Of a stretch of 64,000 bases of DNA, positions 43,998 through 52,211 are shown piece by piece. How positions within the stretch are numbered: the first letter of the stretch is position 1; each line of letters starts with the position of its first letter. Below the pieces are notes generated by a model. It was not told the DNA's origin and ran no database searches. It worked only from the letters and a program-made list of their open reading frames with translations. The translations under genes and the position numbers were made by a program. This DNA comes from Kocuria palustris (GTDB lineage: Bacteria > Actinomycetota > Actinomycetes > Actinomycetales > Micrococcaceae). The stretch lies in the NCBI RefSeq assembly GCF_007666205.1, contig NZ_VDOR01000005.1:1-64000 (forward strand), written 5' to 3'.

Positions 43998-45548
43998 ATG
44001 GACGAGCTGCGCCTGGAAGGCGTCCACGACGACGGCGAGCACCTGGTGCTCAGCGACTCCTCGGGCCGCCGCAGCCTCCTGGCGGTCGACCAGCAGCTGC
44101 GCCAGGCCGTCCAGCGCGCTCGCCGCACGCCGCCGCGCCGTCCCCGCCAGGGGGCCGAGTTCGGCCCCCGCGACATCCAGGCCCGGTTCCGCTCCGGCGC
44201 CTCGCTCGAGGAGATCGTCGAGGAGTCCGGGTGGGAGCCCGAGCGCGTCCGCCGCTACGAGTGGCCGATCCTGGCCGAGCGCGGCCACATGGCCCGCGAG
44301 GCGCAGAAGGTCGAGCTCGGCACGCGCCGCACCGAGGGCTACCGCTCGGCGTTCGAGGGGGCTCCCCTCACCCTGGCCCAGACCCTGGAGACCCGTGCCC
44401 CGGAGCTGGGGATCGCGGCCGCGTCGTTCGACTGGGATGCCTGGCAGCGCCCCGATCTGCTGTGGACCGTGGCGGTGCGCTTCCGCGTGGTCGATCCTGC
44501 CAAGGCCCCCCAGGATCTGGTGGATCAGCAGGCCATGGCGCAGTGGGTCTTCAACCCGGCCAATCTCTCCGTGTCCCCCGAGCCCGGCTGGGCCGAGCAC
44601 CTGACGGCCGAGCAGGGCCAGGACCGCCCGCGCGACGGCGTCTTCGGCGAGACCCGCGCCCCTCGTCCGACGCCCCGGGCCGCCGGATCGGCCGAGCCGG
44701 GCCAGGAGGCGCAGGCGCAGGCCGGGGCGGCCCGGGGCGAGCAGGCCTCGACCGCACAGGATCCGGACGGCCGGGCAGCGGGGGCCCAGGCCCCGGACCG
44801 GCAGTCGGCGGACGAGCGGGCCTCGGCCGACGAGGCCCCGTCCGAGGATCCGGCACCGCGGCCCGAGGCGGTGCGCGAAGCGGTCGAGCGCGTCGGCGAT
44901 GACGACGCCCGCACCACCGAGGAGCTGCTCGACGTCCTGGACGCGCGCCGCGGTCAGCGGCTGGGGACGGACGAGGAGGCCGACGACCGGCTCGCCGCGA
45001 TCCTGGGCCGCTCGATGGGCCAGGTCGACGCCAGGCCGCGCCCGATCTCCGCGCCCGAGGACGACCAGCTCTTCCAGCAGACCATCCAGACCGGACGCCC
45101 CGTCGGCGCCGAGGCTCAGCAGCCCGGGACCGCGCAGGAGGCGGACGCCGGCCAGAGCGCCGAGACCGGGACGACGGGGCCCTCGGGCGAGGACGACGAG
45201 CCCGCCGAGCAGTCCGAGGCCGACCCGGCGACGGATCCCACGCATCACCACGAGGCCACGATCCACCATCTGGGCCGCGCGGATGCCGGGACCTCCCACG
45301 AGTCCGACATCGTGGAGATCACGGACGACGAGGACGATGCGCCCGCCCAGCCGACGCCGCTGCGCTCGGCCGCTCCCGGACCGTCCGACGGCTCCGCCGC
45401 CGACACGGGCGACGAGGCCCCCTCCTCCGAGCCGGAGCAGGACGAGGCCGACCGCAGGCCCCGCCCGCGAGGCCGCATCGGCGGCAAGCGCACCCGGTCC
45501 TCGGTCCCGAGCTGGGACGACATCGTCTTCGGCGCCAAGAACGACTGA
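43998..45548 (+). CDS. sepH: Cell division protein SepH (DUF3071)
   Basis: 516 residues. SepH promotes FtsZ assembly in Actinobacteria. The conserved N-terminus MDELRLEGVHDDGEHLVLSD is followed by a helix-turn-helix-like stretch, RFRSGASLEEIVEESGWEPERVRRYEWPI (about 66-94), the part linked to FtsZ activation. Residues about 130-185 are also conserved (WTVAVRFRV). The remaining roughly 300 residues are Ala/Pro/Asp-rich and disordered, ending with a basic KRTRSSVPSWDDIVFGAK motif typical of the family. Start at 43998 has GGAGAAGG. It is convergent with the phosphodiesterase gene (27-base gap). Confidence 0.9.
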   Translation: MDELRLEGVHDDGEHLVLSDSSGRRSLLAVDQQLRQAVQRARRTPPRRPRQGAEFGPRDIQARFRSGASLEEIVEESGWEPERVRRYEWPILAERGHMAREAQKVELGTRRTEGYRSAFEGAPLTLAQTLETRAPELGIAAASFDWDAWQRPDLLWTVAVRFRVVDPAKAPQDLVDQQAMAQWVFNPANLSVSPEPGWAEHLTAEQGQDRPRDGVFGETRAPRPTPRAAGSAEPGQEAQAQAGAARGEQASTAQDPDGRAAGAQAPDRQSADERASADEAPSEDPAPRPEAVREAVERVGDDDARTTEELLDVLDARRGQRLGTDEEADDRLAAILGRSMGQVDARPRPISAPEDDQLFQQTIQTGRPVGAEAQQPGTAQEADAGQSAETGTTGPSGEDDEPAEQSEADPATDPTHHHEATIHHLGRADAGTSHESDIVEITDDEDDAPAQPTPLRSAAPGPSDGSAADTGDEAPSSEPEQDEADRRPRPRGRIGGKRTRSSVPSWDDIVFGAKND

Positions 45549-45575
45549 GCGGCCGCGCTCCGAGCCCGCCGGGCC

Positions 45576-46802
45576 TCAGGCCAGGCGCAGCAGCGGCACG
45601 CGCGTCTCGGCCGGGGTCGGGGCACCGTGCTGGCCCACCATCTCCAGGGTCCGCGCGCTGATCCGCGTGAGGTCGTGCAGGGCGAGGTCCTCCTCGAGCG
45701 GGGTGACGACCAGATCGCCGATGCGGGGCAGGACATCGGCACGCAGGTCCTCGCGGGCGCCGAACCAGCCGTCGTCGAGCAGCTGCTCGCGGGTCTGCAC
45801 GCGCACCCGCCGGCCGAGCTCGGAGGCCTCCCAGCGGGTCCGCACCCTCTCCTGGAGCTCCCGGCGCTCGCCCGCCGAGGAGGTCTCCCGCAGGTGCAGC
45901 TGCAGGCAGCGCGGCTCCCCAGCACTGGTGCGGACATCGTCGAGCAGCCCGGGCACCCGGGTGAGGTCCACCCGCCCCTCGGGCGGGACGTCGACCATGC
46001 CGTGATCGGCGCTGAGCACCACGGCGGTCTCCCCCGGCAGCCGGGCGCACAGCCGCCGCAGGGAGCTGTCGAGCTCCTCGAGCTCCCGGGTCCACTGCTC
46101 GGAGCCCCAGCCGCGGCGATGGCCCGTCTTGTCGAGGTCGTCCCAGTAGAAGTACATCAGCGCCCGCCGGCCGGCCCGCAGCTCGTCGTGGGCGGCCCTG
46201 GTCCGGGCGAACACGCCCTCCGCCCCCACGAAGCGGCCCCCGCGCAGCGCCGCCGTGGTCAGCGCCGAGCGCTCGAACTTCCCGCGGCTGACGGTGACCG
46301 CATCGATCCCCTGCGCCTGGACGCGCTGCAGCACCGTCTCGTGCGGCTGCCAGTCCAGGGGGTCGACGCGCGAGTCCCAGCCGCCGAGCATGTTGACGGC
46401 CTCGCCGAGCTCCGGGGAGAACGAGTCGTAGCCGGTCAGCCCGTGCGCGCCGACCGGAAGGCCCGTGCCCAGCGCGGCCAGCGACGACGCGGTCGTCGAC
46501 GGGAACGCGGCATCGAGGCCGCCGAGATCCTGCGCCGCGCGCAGGAACGGCGCATAGGAGCTGCGAGCCGCGAGCTGCTCGGCGCCCAGGCCGTCCACGA
46601 GCACGACGACGATGCGCTCGGCCTCCGGCAGCCCCAGGACATCGGTGAAGCCATCCGCCCCGATGGCCGCCGCAGCGGAGGTGAGCAGGTCGGCGATGCT
46701 GCGCCGGCCGTAGCGCGGCGGCCGGGGCCCGGGGCTCTCGGCACGGTCCTCGGCCGGGACGGCCCAGAGCCCCGCGTCCGCGGCCTCGGCGGGCTCGCTC
46801 AT
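45576..46802 (-). CDS. Alkaline-phosphatase-superfamily nucleotide pyrophosphatase/phosphodiesterase
   Basis: 408 residues. The metal-binding sites match the NPP group: VVVLVDGLGAEQL (first Asp) and FPSTTASSLAALGTGLPVGAHGLTGY with the nucleophilic Thr, then YWDDLDKTGH and SADHGMVDV for the remaining Asp/His ligands. No signal peptide, so the enzyme appears cytoplasmic. The substrate is unknown. Start ATG overlaps the DUF5998 stop (ATGA). This order (DUF5998 then phosphatase, next to sepH) is common in Actinobacteria. Confidence 0.87.
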   Translation of the reverse strand: MSEPAEAADAGLWAVPAEDRAESPGPRPPRYGRRSIADLLTSAAAAIGADGFTDVLGLPEAERIVVVLVDGLGAEQLAARSSYAPFLRAAQDLGGLDAAFPSTTASSLAALGTGLPVGAHGLTGYDSFSPELGEAVNMLGGWDSRVDPLDWQPHETVLQRVQAQGIDAVTVSRGKFERSALTTAALRGGRFVGAEGVFARTRAAHDELRAGRRALMYFYWDDLDKTGHRRGWGSEQWTRELEELDSSLRRLCARLPGETAVVLSADHGMVDVPPEGRVDLTRVPGLLDDVRTSAGEPRCLQLHLRETSSAGERRELQERVRTRWEASELGRRVRVQTREQLLDDGWFGAREDLRADVLPRIGDLVVTPLEEDLALHDLTRISARTLEMVGQHGAPTPAETRVPLLRLA

Positions 46803-47389
46803 CGCGTCGCCCGCTCGACGGCGCTGCGGCGCAGGGCCCGCGCGAACTCCCGGGCACCCTCGACGGCTTCGACGCCGTCCGCCTCGGCGCTGATCCGCAG
46901 GGCCACGTCCTGCACTGCCGAGACGCCGGTGTAGCCGTGGTCGGCATCGCAGTTCGGGTCCTCGCAGCCGGCCGGCTGCAGGTCGATGTTCTGGGTCCCC
47001 GTCCAGGCGATGTTGAGGTTGACCTCGCTGATCGGATGCCCGGAGCGGTACTGCTGCGGCTTGTAGTAGGCATAGGTCAGCGTCACCGAGCTCACGTTCG
47101 CGGCCGCGACGGACTCGGTCGAGGCCAGCGCCAGGACCTCCTGGCCCGCCTCGTCGTACTCCTGGTCGTCCACGTGGGTGACGTGCAGCAGGCCCTCGGA
47201 CAGGACGAGCACGGTGATGTGCCGGTGGATCTCGTCGCGGTCGAACGTGGTCTCGAGCTGCACGAGGTGCGACTCGGGAGCCGCCCCGTCCAGGGCATCG
47301 GCCACCACGTCGGCCACCAGCTGCGGGTAGTAGCCGGCGCGCTCGATGTCCTGGCGCAGCTGCTCGCCGCGCGGTCCTGACTGCGTCAT
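46799..47389 (-). CDS. DUF5998 family protein
   Basis: 196 residues, cytoplasmic beta-rich protein. Features: LVQLETTFDRDEIHRHITVLVLSEGLLHVTHVDDQ and a CEDPNCDADHGYTG loop with two cysteines. The function is unknown. ATG at 47389 with AGGAGGAA upstream. It is translationally coupled to the phosphodiesterase gene downstream and follows the Ser/Thr kinase by 82 bases. Confidence 0.82.
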   Translation of the reverse strand: MTQSGPRGEQLRQDIERAGYYPQLVADVVADALDGAAPESHLVQLETTFDRDEIHRHITVLVLSEGLLHVTHVDDQEYDEAGQEVLALASTESVAAANVSSVTLTYAYYKPQQYRSGHPISEVNLNIAWTGTQNIDLQPAGCEDPNCDADHGYTGVSAVQDVALRISAEADGVEAVEGAREFARALRRSAVERATR

Positions 47390-47471
47390 GTGCTTGGGTT
47401 CCTCCTCGTGCCTGGGTCGTCCTGCGGGGTTCCTGCGCCGTCCGGCGGCGGACGGGCCGCCGCATGGCGGC

Positions 47472-49340
47472 TCAGCCGCCGTCGAGCTGATTGCCCGTGT
47501 CCTGGCCGCTGCCCAGCTGCGTCCCGTTCAGCCCGTCTTCCGGACCCGGTGTCACGGTCGTGGTGGGCACGCTCGTGGCGCTCTGCGAGGCCGTGGGCTC
47601 GGGGGTGGGCTCGGCCGGGTCGACCGCCCCGCCCCCGGCGCCGTTCACCAGGATGACGACCAGCACCACGACGGCCGCGAGCAGCAGCGCCAGGACGCCG
47701 AGCACCGCCCAGCCGGCCGCTCCGCCCACCCCGATGGCCGACAGCGGCCCGCCACGGGAGGCGCCTGCCGCCGTGGCGCCGGAGCCCTGCCCGGGATGCA
47801 CCCCCTCGCGGGGTCCGTCCTGGACGCCGAGGGCGGAGGCCGGTGCGGCAACGGGGTGCGTTCCCCCGCCGTGCGGGCCGTGCGGGTCCTCCGCGTAGCC
47901 CACGGCGGCTGCTGCGCCGCCGGCGGCCGTGCGCGCCTCGGCCGGGGTCCGCAGCGTGTTCTCCCGCAGCGTCGCGGATCCTGCGCCGGCCGCTGCCGCG
48001 AAGCCGGTCGCGCTGCCGTGCGCCGACGCCTCGCCCACCGGCGTCTGCGAGCCCGCCCAGGAGATGCTGCGCTGCGGGGCCGCGCGCTGCGGACCGGTCA
48101 TGGCCGGTGTCGCGCCGAGCAGCCCGGCCCGCGAGCGCTGGCCCTCGGGCAGCGGCCCCTGGACCGCGGCGGCGGCCTCCCCGTCGATCGGCGGGGCCTG
48201 CGCCGGCACGGCGTATCCGCTGCGGTCCATCCCCGAGGGCATGCCGCGCAGCGCCGTCCCGGCGGGGCCCGAGGCCGGGCCGACCAGCGGCTCGCCGCCC
48301 GGCGGGACGGCGGCGTCGGGATGCTCGTGCAGCCGGCCGCCGGGCGGCGCCTCGATCTGCCCGCCGGCCGGCTGCGGCCCCGTCGCGACGGACTGCGGGG
48401 TGCGCTCGCCCGCATCGGCGGCCTGGGCGATGTTCTCGCCGGTGCGCTCCTGGCGCGGCGGCTGCGCGAAGCCGGCCACGATGTCCTGCCAGGCCTCGGG
48501 CAGGGGGTCCAGCGTCTGGAAGATCTCGACGATCTCGCCGTCGCGCGTGGTGGCCTCGCCGAAGTCCGCATCCGCCGTGGGCTCGAGCCGCTCCATCAGG
48601 GACAGGGCGCCGTCGTGGCGCACCGAGGGATCGGCGTCGAGCAGCGCGGCCACCTCCGCTCCGAGCAGCGAGTCCTCGCCGAAGACCTCGAAGGCGTCCT
48701 CGGGGGCGGGGGCCGTGCCGCGGTCCGCGTCCGGGCGCACCATGCGCATGGCCACGACGCCGGCGGCGAAGAGGTCCTGCGAGGGATCCGGGTCGGCGCC
48801 CCGCAGCAGCTCGGGGGCGATGTAGCCGGGGGTGCCGACGACGGTTCCGATCCGGGTCAGGCGCGCGTCCTCCCCCTGGGTGGCGATCCCGAAGTCCGCC
48901 AGCCGAGCCCGGGGCCGACCCGTGCCGGTCGCATCCATCATGAGGTTCGCCGGCTTGACGTCGCGGTGGATCCAGCCCTCGGAGTGCACGAAGTGCAGGG
49001 CCGAGATCAGCTGCCGCAGGATCTCCTCGGCCACCCGGTCGGAGAACGCACCGTGGTCCCGGATGACGCTCTCGAGCGTGCCGCCGTCGCTGAGGTCCAT
49101 GGCGATCACGACGTGCTCGTCCTCGGCGGCCCAGCCGTACGGGGCCAGGACGTGCGGGTGATCGATCTTGACGCTCTGCTCGCGCACGAAGCGCAGGAGG
49201 TCGGCGGAGTCCCGCTGGCGCAGGACCTTGGCGGCGCAGACCTTGTTGCGCCGCTGGTCCCAGGCGCGCCACACGGTCCCTGAGCCGCCGCGGGCGATCG
49301 GATCGATGAGCGTGTACCGGCCGGCGATGGTATCGCTCAT
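47472..49340 (-). CDS. Membrane-anchored serine/threonine protein kinase
   Basis: 622 residues. Kinase domain at about 5-270: glycine loop GGSGTVWRA, ATP-binding Lys in CAAKVLR, catalytic loop WIHRDVKPANLM, DFGIA, and activation-segment GTVVGTPGYIAPE. A long disordered region follows (about 280-535), rich in Pro/Gly/Ala. A single membrane helix (WAVLGVLALLLAAVVVLVVILV, roughly 540-562) leaves a 57-residue extracellular tail rich in Thr/Pro with no PASTA or other sensor fold. ATG with GGAGGTGAG upstream. It starts 7 bases after the acetyltransferase stop and is probably in one operon with it. Confidence 0.9.
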   Translation of the reverse strand: MSDTIAGRYTLIDPIARGGSGTVWRAWDQRRNKVCAAKVLRQRDSADLLRFVREQSVKIDHPHVLAPYGWAAEDEHVVIAMDLSDGGTLESVIRDHGAFSDRVAEEILRQLISALHFVHSEGWIHRDVKPANLMMDATGTGRPRARLADFGIATQGEDARLTRIGTVVGTPGYIAPELLRGADPDPSQDLFAAGVVAMRMVRPDADRGTAPAPEDAFEVFGEDSLLGAEVAALLDADPSVRHDGALSLMERLEPTADADFGEATTRDGEIVEIFQTLDPLPEAWQDIVAGFAQPPRQERTGENIAQAADAGERTPQSVATGPQPAGGQIEAPPGGRLHEHPDAAVPPGGEPLVGPASGPAGTALRGMPSGMDRSGYAVPAQAPPIDGEAAAAVQGPLPEGQRSRAGLLGATPAMTGPQRAAPQRSISWAGSQTPVGEASAHGSATGFAAAAGAGSATLRENTLRTPAEARTAAGGAAAAVGYAEDPHGPHGGGTHPVAAPASALGVQDGPREGVHPGQGSGATAAGASRGGPLSAIGVGGAAGWAVLGVLALLLAAVVVLVVILVNGAGGGAVDPAEPTPEPTASQSATSVPTTTVTPGPEDGLNGTQLGSGQDTGNQLDGG

Positions 49341-49347
49341 GCCCCGC

Positions 49348-52098
49348 TCACCTCCGCATCGCTCGTCGTGCGCTGTCCGTTCGGTCCTGCGCATTGCCCA
49401 GGCGGATGTCGGCCTCCAGCACAGTCAGTCGTTCGCTCGACAACAGTACCGGGTTCAGCTCGAGGCGAGCGATCTGCGGATGCCGGTCCTTCAGCAGCGA
49501 CACGCGCATGACGAGCTGCTCGAGCTGCGTGACGTCGAGCGGCGGCTGGCCCTCGTGGCCGAAGAGCTTGCGGGCCGCCTTGGGCTCGCGCACCATGCGC
49601 CGGATCTCCAGATCGGTCAGCGGGGGCACCCGGTGCGCGTGGTCGTCGAGCAGCGTCACGGCGTCGCCGGCGACGCCGAAGGACAGCACCGGGCCGATCA
49701 GCGGGTCCTCGGTGGCGCGCAGGACCACCGCCTGCCCCGTGGGGGCCATGGCCTGCACGTCGAGCTGCTCCGCGCCCGCGCTGATCCCGCGCCGCATCGA
49801 GGCCACGGCGTCGCGCAGCTGCTCGGGCGTGTCGATGTTCAGCCGCACTCCCCCGAGATCCAGGCGCCGGCGCAGGTGCTGGTCCGCGCTCTTGAGCACC
49901 ACCGGGTAGCCCAGGCGCGCCGCGGCGGCCAGGCCGTCGTCGACCTCCGAGAACCGCTCGGTCGGCAGGACCTCGATGCCGTAGGTCGCCAGCAGCTGCG
50001 CGGTGCGCTCGCGGTCCAGGCGCAGCAGCATCTCGCCGCGGATCTCCCGCGACCACGTCTCGAGCAGGGCCTCGGCCTCCTCGTCGTCGAGGTCCTCGGG
50101 AACCGTCGCGAGGTCGTCCTCCTCGTCGCGCCAGTGCGCCCACCGCTGCAGCGCGTCCAGCGCGGTGATCGCCGCCGAGGGGGCCTGGAAGACCGGCAGC
50201 GTGCGCCCCTGCGCATCGGCATGCACGCGGGAGGAGGCCGCCTGCTCGACGTCGCCGGTCGCCGCCAGGACCACCGGCTTCCGCGCGGCCTCGGGATCGG
50301 CCCGGCGGCGCTCGTCGATCGCCGCGCACAGGGCATCGGCGAGCTGATCGCCGCCGACCCCCGCGATCGGGATCACCGCCACGGCGACCGCATCGGCCCG
50401 GGGATCCTCGAGGGCCGCGAGGGTCTCTCCCACGACGGCCTCGACGGCCTCCTGCCCGCCGCGGGAGGTGTCCACCCTGTCGCTCATGCGCGCGATCGGC
50501 ATGTCCAGACGCATGGCCGTGTCCTCCATGAGGCGGGCCAGGGCCATGGCGTCGGCGACGAGGGCGGTGCGCCGCCCCCCGGGCAGGGGCTGGGACGTGC
50601 CCACCGAGGCCACGTCCATCAGCAGATCGGAGGTGGCCACGCGCACGACGCCGGCCTGGGCGAGCATCGCATCCAGGGCTCCGGCCGGGGCCTCGGTGGT
50701 CCGCCCCGTGTGCCCGGGCGGCAGCCGCAGTCCCGTGACCTCGGACTTGGAGACCACCACCGGCTTCGTCAGCGCCAGGCGGCGGGCGATGCGCGTGAAC
50801 TTGCGCGGATTGCCGAAGGACTGCAGCGACAGCCCGCACACGGCGGTGGCCTCGTCGTCCTCCCAGTACTGCATCATGTCGTTGCCCGAGACGTCGGCGC
50901 GGTTGCCGGCCGAGACCATCGTCGACACGCCGACCCCGTGGCGCACGGCGGCCGAGGACAGCAACATGCCCAGGGCCCCGGACTGGCTGAACAGCCCGAG
51001 CGTTCCCGGCCCCGGCACGACGGGCAGCACGGTGGCGTCCATGGACTGCTCGGGGTCGTGGTTCAGCAGCCCGATCGAGGCCGGCCCGACCACCCGCATG
51101 CCGTGGCGCCGCGCGGTCGCCACGAGCTGCTGCTGGCGGGCGGCGCCCTCCCGCCCGGACTCCGCCCAGCCGCCCGTCATCACGACGACCGCGTGGGCGC
51201 CGGCGCGGCCGCATGCCTCCACGACCTCGAGCACCGCGTCCATGGGAACGGTCACCACGGCCAGGTCGACGTCGCCCTCGATCTCCTCGGGGCTCGAGAC
51301 GTGCGTCATGCCGTCCTGCTCGAAGGGCACCGGGTTCACGCCGTAGAGGGGGCCGCCGAAGCCGCCGGCCACGAGATTGGCCACGACCCGGTGCCCGCCG
51401 TTGCTCGGATCCGCGGAGGCGCCCACGACCGCGATGGAGCGCGGGGTCAGCAGGCGGGCGGTGGAGCGGGCCTCCGCGCGGTGCTCGCGGGCCACCATCA
51501 CGGAGATCGAGCGCTCCGTCGGGTCGATCGGGAAGTCCAGGGCCACCACGCCGTCGTCGAAGCGGCGGGCGACGTCGTAGCCGGCCTCGACGAACACGTG
51601 CAGCATCGAGCGGTTCTCGGGCAGCACCTCCGCCGTGAAGCGGCTGATGCCGTTCTCGCGGGCCGCGGCGGCCAGGTGCTCGAGCAGGATCGAGCCGATG
51701 CCGCGGCCCTGGTGCGGGTCCGAGATCATGAACGCGACCTCGGCCTCGGGGGCCTCCCCGGCGCGGTCGTAGCGGCCCACGCCGATCAGCTGCGAGCCCA
51801 GCAGGATCACGAAGCACACGCGGTCGCGGTGGTCGACCGTCGTGTAGCGGGCGAGCTCGCGGCGGGTGAGCGTGGTCTTGTGGGAGAAGAACCGCAGGTA
51901 GATGGTGTTCTCGGACTGCTGGTGGAACATGTCCAGCAGCAGCTGCTGATCGTCCGGGCGGATCGGGCGCAGATGCGCCGTGGCGCCGTCGCGCAGGACG
52001 ACGTCGGCCTCCCAGTGCCTGGGGTAGCCGGGGCCGTCGCCGGCCTGGGGATCGGGCGTCCGAGGGCTGTCGTCGGAAGGTGCAGTGTCCGGGGCCAT
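49348..52098 (-). CDS. GNAT/acyl-CoA-synthetase-like fusion, Pat-type protein lysine acetyltransferase
   Basis: 916 residues. The N-terminal third is a GNAT domain (about 25-190: EVAFMISDPHQGRGIGSILLEHLA as acetyl-CoA loop). It is followed by a CoA-binding, NDP-forming acyl-CoA-synthetase-like module (TPRSIAVVGASADPSNGG, GVNPVPFEQDG, LFSQSGALGMLLSSAAVRHG) and a C-terminal ATP-grasp (LGYPVVLKSADQHLRRRLDLGGVRLN). Pat enzymes with this content acetylate and inactivate acyl-CoA synthetases; here GNAT comes first, the reverse of Salmonella Pat. The ATG at 52098 is leaderless (TAGCCT 7 nt upstream). Divergent from parC. Confidence 0.88.
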   Translation of the reverse strand: MAPDTAPSDDSPRTPDPQAGDGPGYPRHWEADVVLRDGATAHLRPIRPDDQQLLLDMFHQQSENTIYLRFFSHKTTLTRRELARYTTVDHRDRVCFVILLGSQLIGVGRYDRAGEAPEAEVAFMISDPHQGRGIGSILLEHLAAAARENGISRFTAEVLPENRSMLHVFVEAGYDVARRFDDGVVALDFPIDPTERSISVMVAREHRAEARSTARLLTPRSIAVVGASADPSNGGHRVVANLVAGGFGGPLYGVNPVPFEQDGMTHVSSPEEIEGDVDLAVVTVPMDAVLEVVEACGRAGAHAVVVMTGGWAESGREGAARQQQLVATARRHGMRVVGPASIGLLNHDPEQSMDATVLPVVPGPGTLGLFSQSGALGMLLSSAAVRHGVGVSTMVSAGNRADVSGNDMMQYWEDDEATAVCGLSLQSFGNPRKFTRIARRLALTKPVVVSKSEVTGLRLPPGHTGRTTEAPAGALDAMLAQAGVVRVATSDLLMDVASVGTSQPLPGGRRTALVADAMALARLMEDTAMRLDMPIARMSDRVDTSRGGQEAVEAVVGETLAALEDPRADAVAVAVIPIAGVGGDQLADALCAAIDERRRADPEAARKPVVLAATGDVEQAASSRVHADAQGRTLPVFQAPSAAITALDALQRWAHWRDEEDDLATVPEDLDDEEAEALLETWSREIRGEMLLRLDRERTAQLLATYGIEVLPTERFSEVDDGLAAAARLGYPVVLKSADQHLRRRLDLGGVRLNIDTPEQLRDAVASMRRGISAGAEQLDVQAMAPTGQAVVLRATEDPLIGPVLSFGVAGDAVTLLDDHAHRVPPLTDLEIRRMVREPKAARKLFGHEGQPPLDVTQLEQLVMRVSLLKDRHPQIARLELNPVLLSSERLTVLEADIRLGNAQDRTDSARRAMRR

Positions 52099-52105
52099 AG
52101 ACTGC

Positions 52106-52111
52106 AGGCTA
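52106..52111 (-). promoter_or_regulatory. -10 box (TAGCCT) of a leaderless promoter for the Pat-type gene
   Basis: TAGCCT on the minus strand ends 7 nt before the ATG at 52098. There is no ribosome binding site in between. Confidence 0.6.
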
Positions 52112-52211
52112 CAGAGGATCGCGGCAGGCACCGTGATCTGAGCAACAGTTCCGCGCGATGACCGCGCGAGTCGTCGCGGCCCGCGCCGCGGTTGAGGAGA
52201 AGCACCACCCC

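Noticed and set aside
52158-52211. Upstream ATG of parC at 52158.
   Set aside because: It would add 18 residues without family support, and the better ribosome binding site (GAGGAG) lies between it and the ATG at 52212.
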